From: Clostridia bacterium
GTDB taxonomy: Bacteria > Bacillota > Clostridia > Oscillospirales > Acutalibacteraceae
Assembly (NCBI GenBank): GCA_900766585.1
Contig: CAAFVV010000010.1
Location: 1 to 23,985, forward strand
Reading direction: 5' to 3'
DNA length: 23,985 nt
The notes beneath the pieces are model-generated. The model worked only from the letters and a program-made list of their open reading frames with translations, had not been told where the DNA came from and searched no databases. Positions 18,785 through 23,985 of the stretch are shown here, one piece after another; within the stretch, counting starts at the first letter, position 1, and every line of letters begins with the position of its first letter. The position numbers and the translations under genes were made by a program.

Positions 18785-19606
18785 TTACACCCCCGAATAG
18801 GCGGAGAAGCCGCCGTCGATGGGCAGCACCACGCCGGTGACAAAGCCCGCTTTTTCGGCATCGAGCAGGAAGTCCAGACCGCCGAGCAGCTCGTCCGCCT
18901 CGCCGAAGCGCCCCATCGGCGTGGCGCGCAGGATCTTGCCGGTGCGGGCGGTCGGCTCGCCCTGCTCGTTAAACAGCAGAGCGCGGTTCTGGTTCGTGAC
19001 AAAGAAGCCGGGCGCGATCGCGTTGACGCGGATGCCCTGCGGCGCAAAATGCACCGCGAGCCACTGGGTCAGGTTGGACACACCCGCCTTGGCAGCGGAA
19101 TACGCCGGGATCTTCGTCAGCGGCCGGTAGGCGTTCATCGAGGAGATGTTCAGCACACAGCAGCCGGTCTTGCCGAGCATGTCCGGCAGAAACACCTGCG
19201 TCGGCAGCAGCGTACCAAGCAGATTCAGATCAAACACAAAGCGGAAGCCGTCGGGATCCAGGTTGAAAAACGTCTGCATGTCCTCCCGTGTCTCGTCGCC
19301 CGTCTCATAAAATTCGTGGTCGGCGGTGCAGCGCTTGTTGTTGCCGCCCGCGCCGTTGATGAGGATGTCGCAGGGGCCAAGCTCCGCCTTCACCGCCTCA
19401 TGCACGGCGTTCAGGCTGTCCCTGTCGAGCACGTTGGCGGCATAGGCGCGCGCGGTCCCGCCCGCGGCATTGATCTCGTCGGCGACGGCACGCACCGCCG
19501 CTTCGTTGATATCCAGCAGGGCGACAGCGCTGCCCTGCGCTGCCAGATGGCGCGCAAAGGCGGAGCAAAGCACGCCGCCCGCGCCGGTGATGACGATCGT
19601 TTTCAT
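18785..19606 (-). CDS. uxuB: D-mannonate oxidoreductase (fructuronate reductase), SDR type
   Basis: This 273-residue short-chain dehydrogenase reduces D-fructuronate to D-mannonate with NAD(P)H. It has the nucleotide motif TGAGGVLCSAFA at residues 7-18, INGAGG near 83-88, a catalytic serine at 155/156, and Tyr169 and Lys173 in AYSAAK. The NAYRPLTKIPAYSAAKAG and GFFVTNQNR segments resemble the SDR-type UxuB of Bacillus, not the longer polyol-dehydrogenase UxuB of E. coli. ATG 19606 is chosen over an upstream in-frame start at 19672 because the Rossmann motif begins there. A GGAT box lies nearby, and the longer form would run into the end of uxuA. The neighbouring uxuA confirms the role. Confidence 0.92.
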   Translation of the reverse strand: MKTIVITGAGGVLCSAFARHLAAQGSAVALLDINEAAVRAVADEINAAGGTARAYAANVLDRDSLNAVHEAVKAELGPCDILINGAGGNNKRCTADHEFYETGDETREDMQTFFNLDPDGFRFVFDLNLLGTLLPTQVFLPDMLGKTGCCVLNISSMNAYRPLTKIPAYSAAKAGVSNLTQWLAVHFAPQGIRVNAIAPGFFVTNQNRALLFNEQGEPTARTGKILRATPMGRFGEADELLGGLDFLLDAEKAGFVTGVVLPIDGGFSAYSGV

Positions 19607-19643
19607 AAAAAAGCATCCTTTCCGATAGCCGAAGGCGCGCGCT

Positions 19644-20684
19644 TTATCGGCGCGCGCGCTCCACGGCTTCAAACAGGCCGTTTAAGTAGGCGGCACCGAG
19701 CGCACGGTCATATAAGCCGTAGCCGTAGCGCCCCGTTTCGCCCCAAATCATGCGGCCGTGGTCGGGACGGACATAGCCGTCAAAGCCGCCGTCCACCAGA
19801 GCCTCCACGATGGCGTACATATCGAGCGAGCCGCAGGCAGAGGGGTGGCCGACCTCCTCAAACTGCCGCTCGCCGGTGCGCAGAATATTGCGCAGATGGG
19901 CAAACGGGATGCGGGAGGCGTATTTTTTTGCAAGCCGCGGCAGGTCGTTGTCCGGCGACGCGCCGAGCGAGCCGGTGCAGAATGTCAGCCCGTTGGCGGG
20001 GCTGTCCACGATTGAGAAGAATCGGTCAAGGTTTTTCTCGCAGGTGATGATGCGGGGCAGACCGAACAGCCCCCAGGGCGGATCGTCCGGATGGATCGCC
20101 ATGCGGATACCCGCCTGCTCCGCCACGGGAATGACCGCGCGCAGGAACACCGCAAGGTTGTCAAACAGCCGCTCCTCGTCGATATCGCGATAGGCGGCGA
20201 GCAGATCGCGCAGCCCCTCTTTGGTATAGCTCTGATCCCAGCCGGGCAGCGACAGCTCACTCGTTGCGGGATCCATGCGCAGCACCGTCTGCTCATCATA
20301 AGCGAGCGCATTGGCGCCATCCGCCTGCGGGTGCGCAAGCTCACTGCGCAGCCAGTCGAACACCGGCATGAAGTTATAGCAGATGCATTTCACGCCCGCT
20401 TCGCCGAGGCGGCGGACATTTTCGCAGTAGTTTTCGATCAGCGCGGGAGCTTTTTCGGTGCCGAGCTTGATGTCCTCAGGCACGGGCACGCTCTCCACGA
20501 CCTCGAACTCGAGGCCGTGGGCGGCGGCGTCATCGCGGATGGCGGCGATGCTCTCGCGGCTCCAAACGCCGCCCGGGGCGACGTCATAGACCGCGGAGAC
20601 GATACCGGTCATGCGCGGGATCTGGCGGATCCGGTCAAGCGTGACCGGATCGCCGGGGCCGTAATGGCGGAAGGTCATTTTCAT
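19644..20684 (-). CDS. uxuA: Mannonate dehydratase
   Basis: This 346-residue TIM-barrel enzyme dehydrates D-mannonate to 2-keto-3-deoxygluconate. The start MKMTFRHYGPGDPVTLDRIRQ is typical. Manganese ligands known for the family are in place: His198 (AIHPDDPPWG), Cys236 (TFCTGSLG) and His263 (FAHLRN). The C-terminal DGYVRPDHGRMIWGE segment is also diagnostic. GGAGG lies nine bases upstream of the ATG. The gene sits 17 bases after the upstream oxidoreductase and 37 bases before uxuB. Length is normal. Confidence 0.96.
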   Translation of the reverse strand: MKMTFRHYGPGDPVTLDRIRQIPRMTGIVSAVYDVAPGGVWSRESIAAIRDDAAAHGLEFEVVESVPVPEDIKLGTEKAPALIENYCENVRRLGEAGVKCICYNFMPVFDWLRSELAHPQADGANALAYDEQTVLRMDPATSELSLPGWDQSYTKEGLRDLLAAYRDIDEERLFDNLAVFLRAVIPVAEQAGIRMAIHPDDPPWGLFGLPRIITCEKNLDRFFSIVDSPANGLTFCTGSLGASPDNDLPRLAKKYASRIPFAHLRNILRTGERQFEEVGHPSACGSLDMYAIVEALVDGGFDGYVRPDHGRMIWGETGRYGYGLYDRALGAAYLNGLFEAVERARR

Positions 20685-20701
20685 CGGGTCGATCCTCCGC
20701 G

Positions 20702-21877
20702 TCAGGCGTTATAGGTGCCGGACAGGTCGGCGGTGACGGCGGCGATGTCCTCCTTGCGGCGGGAGGTCTTGACGCGCTTCATCAGCTCCTCATAGAACAG
20801 CTCATCGTCAAACGGCAGCTCGACCTCTTTGCCCGTCCAGGCGGAGAGGTGCATGGCGTTTGACAGCGTCAGGCCATTGATGCCCTCCTCGCCGGAGGCG
20901 ACCAGCGGCTCGCCGCGCAGGATCGCGGCGGCAAAGGCATTGAGCACGCCGACATGCTGCTCGTTTTTGCCGTCGGTCTCGACCTCGCGATAGGTGCATT
21001 TCGGCTGCGCGAACGGCACCTTATTCGTGGCGGAAAATTCCGGCTCGGGCTTTTCCAGCTCCCACATCTGCAGCTTGTCGCCCTCGACAACCAGCTTCGC
21101 CTTGTCGAGCGTAATCTCGAAGCGGTTGGAGCCGGGCGCGTCGCCGGTGGAGGTGATAAATGTGCCGGTGGCGCCGTTTTGGTACTCCACATAGGTCGTC
21201 ACGTCGTCCTCGACCTCAATGTCGTGCCATTTGCCGAAGTGCATCTTCGTCTCGACCTTTTTCGGCATACCGCAGATCCACTGCCACAGATCGAGGTTGT
21301 GCGGACACTGATTGAGCAGCACGCCGCCGCCCTCGCCGCTCCAGGTCGCCCGCCAGGCACCCGAATCGTAATACGCCTGCGGACGGTACCAGTTGGTGAT
21401 GATCCAGCTTGTGCGGCGAATCTGGCCGTAGTCGCCGCTCTGCACCAGCTCGCGCATCTTGCGGTAGACGCAGTTTGTGCGCTGGTTGAACATCATACCG
21501 AACACGACATTGCACTTTTCTGCGACGGCGTTCATCGCCTTGACCTGCTTTGTATACACGCCGGCGGGCTTTTCGCACATGACGTGGATGCCCTTCTGCA
21601 TAGCTTCCATCGCCAGAGGCGGGTGGAAATAGTGCGGAGTCGCAATGATGACCGCGTCCACAAGGCCGCTGTCCTCCATTTCGGCGCCGGACGCAAACGC
21701 GGGCACGTCGCCTAATTTCTCGCCGAATTTCTCCTTATAGGCGGCGATGCGGGCGGGATCAATGTCCGCGACGGCGGTGATCTCGATCTCCGGGCATTTG
21801 CCCGCCAGAATGTTGTTCGTGTGGCCCGAGCCCATGTTGCCGAGGCCGATGATGCCGAGACGTACTTTCTTTTCCAT
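20702..21877 (-). CDS. Gfo/Idh/MocA-family oxidoreductase, copy 2
   Basis: This is a 391-residue NAD(P)-dependent oxidoreductase. The Rossmann motif GIIGLGNMGSGH lies at 8-19. The catalytic lysine is in CEKPAG (Lys103). His193 and Asp196 lie in LNQCPHNLDLWQW. It is paralogous to the oxidoreductase at 16814-17938 along its whole length, with identical PHYFHPPL and QAYYDSG segments, but differs in the C-terminal substrate domain and tail. Divergence suggests two related but separate substrates or steps. AGGGGGT lies about 8 bases upstream of the ATG. The gene starts two bases after the preceding TIM-barrel gene ends and precedes uxuA. No signal peptide is present, so it acts in the cytoplasm. 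Its reaction is not established from sequence. Confidence 0.88.
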   Translation of the reverse strand: MEKKVRLGIIGLGNMGSGHTNNILAGKCPEIEITAVADIDPARIAAYKEKFGEKLGDVPAFASGAEMEDSGLVDAVIIATPHYFHPPLAMEAMQKGIHVMCEKPAGVYTKQVKAMNAVAEKCNVVFGMMFNQRTNCVYRKMRELVQSGDYGQIRRTSWIITNWYRPQAYYDSGAWRATWSGEGGGVLLNQCPHNLDLWQWICGMPKKVETKMHFGKWHDIEVEDDVTTYVEYQNGATGTFITSTGDAPGSNRFEITLDKAKLVVEGDKLQMWELEKPEPEFSATNKVPFAQPKCTYREVETDGKNEQHVGVLNAFAAAILRGEPLVASGEEGINGLTLSNAMHLSAWTGKEVELPFDDELFYEELMKRVKTSRRKEDIAAVTADLSGTYNA

Positions 21878-21879
21878 GA

Positions 21880-22641
21880 TTAAAACCCCCTGGATGCTAA
21901 AAATTGATAGCTTTTTTCAAGGCAGGCAAACGGATCCTCACCGTTGCAGTCGTCCTGCTCGACGAGCAGGTACTCAGTGCCGGCGTCGGCACAGGCCTTA
22001 ATGATCTTGTCAAAATCCATGTTGCCGCTGCCGACCGGCTCCATGATGTGGGCGTTGCCCTTGACGCCCATATCCTTCAGATGCACACAGGGAATGCGCC
22101 CCGTAAGCGTGCGGATGAAGTCCGCGACGTCCAGTCCCGCCGCCTGCAGCCAGAATGTGTCGAGTGTGAAGCCGAGCAGTGACCCGTCGTACTTTTTCAA
22201 CAGGCGGTCAAACCAGGTTCTGCCATCCTCGCTGCGGGCAAATTCCAGCGCGTGGTTGTGGTACATCAGCCGATATCCGCCGTCGGCGAACGGCTTTGCC
22301 GCCGCGTCGATGATGCCGCACAGCGTCGCAAAATCCGCTTCGCCGCCTGCAAGGCAGTTCGGCGCGCACCCTATGCCGATATAGCGGCAGCCGAACACGG
22401 CGTGATCCGCCATGACCTCCTGCGTGCGGTCGCGGATGCGGTCGGGTGAGGTATGGGTCAGTACACAACGCAGACCCGTCTCGCGCAGCCGATCACGCAG
22501 CCATTCCGGTTCATAGGCACAGGTGCCGGACACCTGCACGGTCTTGTAGCCGATGGCGGCAATCCGGCGCAGAGTCTCGGCGAAATCGTCGGGCGTTTTG
22601 CAGTGGTCCCGCACGGTGTACAGCTGGGCTCCGATCTCCAT
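21880..22641 (-). CDS. Sugar phosphate isomerase/epimerase-like TIM-barrel protein, copy 2
   Basis: This 253-residue xylose-isomerase-like TIM-barrel protein is the first gene of the operon. It opens MEIGAQLYTVRDHCKTPDDF. Metal-site segments are YHNHALEF, TLDTFWL, VHLKDMG and LVEQDD. The ATG at 22641 has AAGGGAG eight bases upstream and lies about 43 bases from the predicted transcription start. The frame is open much further upstream, but that part is antisense to the regulator and has no support. Within the superfamily it differs clearly from copy 1 (17951-18781), sharing fold motifs but little contiguous sequence. Like copy 1, it is followed directly by a Gfo/Idh/MocA gene. Its exact reaction is unknown; candidates are a keto-sugar epimerase, an isomerase or an eliminating lyase. 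Confidence 0.86.
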   Translation of the reverse strand: MEIGAQLYTVRDHCKTPDDFAETLRRIAAIGYKTVQVSGTCAYEPEWLRDRLRETGLRCVLTHTSPDRIRDRTQEVMADHAVFGCRYIGIGCAPNCLAGGEADFATLCGIIDAAAKPFADGGYRLMYHNHALEFARSEDGRTWFDRLLKKYDGSLLGFTLDTFWLQAAGLDVADFIRTLTGRIPCVHLKDMGVKGNAHIMEPVGSGNMDFDKIIKACADAGTEYLLVEQDDCNGEDPFACLEKSYQFLASRGF

Positions 22642-22690
22642 GATACAAGCTCCCTTTCTGTTTCGGTCATATTGACCTGTTCTGTCTCCC

Positions 22691-22719
22691 ATTATAATGG
22701 ATTTTTTTCGCAATGACAT
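22691..22719 (-). promoter_or_regulatory. Promoter of the glucuronate operon
   Basis: The minus strand has a perfect TATAAT at 22696-22691 and, 17 bases upstream, a weak ATGTCA -35 (22719-22714). The weak -35 lies inside the first 13-bp palindrome, which fits a promoter controlled by an activator or repressor bound there. Confidence 0.6.
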
Positions 22720-22743
22720 TGTCAAAACGCGCAATGATATTGC
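22710..22743. promoter_or_regulatory. Putative operator: two 13-bp palindromes 21 bp apart
   Basis: GCAATGACATTGT (22710-22722) and GCAATGATATTGC (22731-22743) are near-identical. Each is a palindrome with CAAT/ATTG arms. Their starts are 21 bp apart, two helical turns, so bound proteins would lie on the same face. They overlap the -35 elements of both divergent promoters. The adjacent AraC-family protein is the obvious candidate to bind them. A further 12-bp perfect palindrome, AAATGCGCATTT, lies at 22746-22757 between the -35 and -10 of the regulator promoter. Confidence 0.65.
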
Positions 22744-22767
22744 AAAAATGCGCATTTGTGATATAAT
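22740..22767 (+). promoter_or_regulatory. Promoter of the AraC-family regulator gene
   Basis: TTGCAA (22740-22745), a 16-base spacer and a perfect TATAAT (22762-22767) make a good promoter. The -35 overlaps the second palindrome, suggesting autoregulation. Confidence 0.7.
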
Positions 22768-22797
22768 GAAAGCAGAAAACCACGGGAGGCGCGAAAA

Positions 22798-23655
22798 ATG
22801 CGCAATGACGAGTGCCGCACAGGGCAGTTTTCCTTTCACCGGACGCGGGACGAGAACCCGAAGCAGGCGGCGTTTTCGCTCCACGCGCACGAGGGCTTTG
22901 AGCTTTTGTACATCGTCGAGGGGCGGGGCAGCTTTTTTGTGGAGGGGCGGGAATACCCGCTGGCGCCGCACACGGCGATGATCATGCGCCCCGGCGAGGT
23001 GCACCGCCTTTTGGTGGACGAATCGTCGCCCTATGAGCGCGTCTGCGTGATGTTCCGGCAGGAGCTTTTGCAGGAGATCGACCCCGAGGGGCTGCTTTTG
23101 GTGCCGTTTCTCCGCCGGGGACTCGGCGAGCGCAACCGCTACCGCATCCCCTGCAGCGAGGAGCTTTTGGGACTGTTCGAACCGAGTGATACCGCAGGGT
23201 GGGAGCCGGGCAGTCTGGAGCTGACGGCGCAGCTGTTTTTGCTGCGGTGCCTGTTTGAGATCCGCAGTCAGCAGGGGGTGCGCAAGCTGGCGGCGGATCC
23301 GCCGCCGCTTGAGCCGGTGCTCTCGTTTATCAACCGGCACCTAGGCGATGAGCTGTCCTTAGGCGCGGTCGCCGCGCAGTTTTACATCAGCCCCGCCCAG
23401 CTCAACCGCCAGCTGAAACGCTCGGTCGGCACGACCTTTTGGCGCTATGTACTGGTCAAGCGCCTGCTTCTGGCAAAATCGCTGCTGCTGCAGGGCGTAC
23501 CGGCGGGCGAGGCGTCTCACCGCAGCGGCTTTGGGGAGTATACGGCGTTTTACCGCGCCTATAAAAAGCAGTTCGGCGTCTCGCCGCGCAGCGATTTCCG
23601 CGGATCTCCCGCTGTGCTTGACCAGAGCGGGCGGGAGAACATCCCGGAGGGCTGA
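22798..23655 (+). CDS. AraC-family transcriptional regulator with cupin sensor domain
   Basis: This is a 285-residue DNA-binding protein. The N-terminal cupin-type domain has HAHEGFELLYIVEGRGSFFV, followed by MIMRPGEVHRLL. It is the usual sugar-sensing fold of AraC/XylS regulators. The C-terminal 100 residues contain two helix-turn-helix units (SLGAVAAQFYISPAQLNRQL, then VPAGEASHRSGFGEYTAFYR) and the family ending KKQFGVSPRSDFR. GGGAGG lies eight bases before the ATG. The gene is divergent from the glucuronate operon and shares its control region. It most likely regulates that operon in response to a uronate or pathway intermediate; the effector is not known. A bidirectional terminator follows. 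Confidence 0.92.
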   Translation: MRNDECRTGQFSFHRTRDENPKQAAFSLHAHEGFELLYIVEGRGSFFVEGREYPLAPHTAMIMRPGEVHRLLVDESSPYERVCVMFRQELLQEIDPEGLLLVPFLRRGLGERNRYRIPCSEELLGLFEPSDTAGWEPGSLELTAQLFLLRCLFEIRSQQGVRKLAADPPPLEPVLSFINRHLGDELSLGAVAAQFYISPAQLNRQLKRSVGTTFWRYVLVKRLLLAKSLLLQGVPAGEASHRSGFGEYTAFYRAYKKQFGVSPRSDFRGSPAVLDQSGRENIPEG

Positions 23656-23666
23656 ACGACAGTCGC

Positions 23667-23708
23667 AAAAAGCTCTCCGTCCCGTGAGTGAACAAAGAGC
23701 TTTTCTTT
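23667..23708. terminator. Bidirectional terminator between the regulator and the DUF368 gene
   Basis: AAAAGCTCT (23668-23676) pairs with AGAGCTTTT (23696-23704) around a 19-base loop. T-rich tracts follow on both strands (TTTTCTTTATT on plus, TTTTTGCG on minus). It separates two convergent genes. Confidence 0.75.
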
Positions 23709-23725
23709 ATTACATAATTATATTG

Positions 23726-23985
23726 TCATACTTCCGGCTTTTCAAAGCGGGAATTGAAGCGGTCGAGCAGCACGGCACACACGATGCCGGCGGTCAGGCA
23801 GACGAGGTTCTGCAAGGTGGGGATCACGCCGCCTGCAAAGCTCGCAAACGGAACGATCACGACCGTGGCGGCGGTGACGATGCCGATGATGGCGTGGAAC
23901 ACCAGCGAATAGTGCCGCTCCATCAGGTGATTGACCGCGCGCGCCAGCAGCAGGATCGTCAGCAGGGCACCGATACCGGCGGGGA
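23726..23985 (-). CDS. DUF368 membrane protein, C-terminal part (cut by the window edge)
   Basis: The minus-strand frame is open to the window edge and gives about 85 C-terminal residues, starting PAGIGALLTILLLARAVNHL. The ATG at 23923 is internal, not the real start. At least two hydrophobic helices follow (HAIIGIVTAATVVIVPFA, then NLVCLTAGIVCAVLLD), and the protein ends RFNSRFEKPEV. The pattern of a short helix, then LMERHYSLVFHAIIG, fits the C-terminus of DUF368 proteins. Some members of that family recycle undecaprenyl phosphate across the membrane. The N-terminal part is outside the window, so the family call is moderate. The gene is convergent with the regulator and ends before a bidirectional terminator. 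Confidence 0.7.
   Translation of the reverse strand, partial: PAGIGALLTILLLARAVNHLMERHYSLVFHAIIGIVTAATVVIVPFASFAGGVIPTLQNLVCLTAGIVCAVLLDRFNSRFEKPEV

Noticed and set aside
16886..20047. Two plus-strand open frames of over 500 residues opposite the glucuronate operon
   Set aside because: Both mirror well-identified minus-strand genes codon for codon and show no domain motif. They arise from high third-position G+C.
22697..22760. CcpA cre site in the glucuronate control region
   Set aside because: The sequence does not fit the cre consensus. The palindromes are better explained as operator sites for the adjacent regulator.
22642..23340. Long upstream extension of the first operon gene (frame open from 23340)
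   Set aside because: This part is antisense to the AraC-family regulator, lacks a ribosome binding site and has Arg/Pro-rich shadow composition. The ATG at 22641 has a good ribosome binding site and the family N-terminus.

Overview
The window is a G+C-rich bacterial chromosome segment, with strong GGAGG-type ribosome binding sites. The gene families point to a Clostridia-type Bacillota, probably a gut Oscillospirales relative. The supporting families are a tepA-spoIIIE/ftsK pair, a DacF-like D,D-carboxypeptidase, a stand-alone PduL phosphotransacylase, an SDR-type UxuB and a DUF368 protein. The taxonomic assignment is inference. No rRNA, tRNA, CRISPR array, transposase or prophage gene was seen.

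Left part (1-13.6 kb): mostly housekeeping genes. After the start of an unidentified minus-strand gene at the left edge come a minus-strand pduL and a divergent family-4 uracil-DNA glycosylase. These are followed by a lipoprotein and a 62-residue minus-strand protein of unknown function. Then come dacF, and tepA-ftsK-ygiQ-(metallo-beta-lactamase protein)-DUF3006 as one tightly packed plus-strand run behind a clear promoter. secA follows with its own promoter and a strong terminator. Several intrinsic terminators (after the lipoprotein, dacF, DUF3006 and secA) divide the units cleanly.

Right part (13.7-22.8 kb): a nine-gene minus-strand operon for D-glucuronate breakdown, transcribed from about 22.68 kb to 13.73 kb. 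Its order is TIM-barrel isomerase/epimerase, Gfo/Idh/MocA oxidoreductase, uxuA, uxuB, a second TIM-barrel protein, a second Gfo/Idh/MocA oxidoreductase, uxaC, eda, kdgK. Together uxaC, uxuB, uxuA, kdgK and eda form the complete route glucuronate -> fructuronate -> mannonate -> KDG -> KDPG -> pyruvate + glyceraldehyde-3-phosphate. Genes overlap or are separated by a few bases, with GTG starts at three junctions.

A divergently transcribed AraC-family regulator sits upstream. The shared control region holds two near-identical 13-bp palindromes, 21 bp apart, which look like its operator.

The most interesting feature is the extra, duplicated pair of a TIM-barrel isomerase-like protein and a Gfo/Idh/MocA oxidoreductase wrapped around uxuAB. 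The classical pathway does not need them, and no glycosidase or transporter gene is present in the window. They may be an oxidation/isomerisation or oxidation/elimination front end that feeds unusual uronides or cyclitols into the glucuronate route. The window ends in the C-terminal part of a DUF368 membrane protein, convergent with the regulator across a bidirectional terminator.
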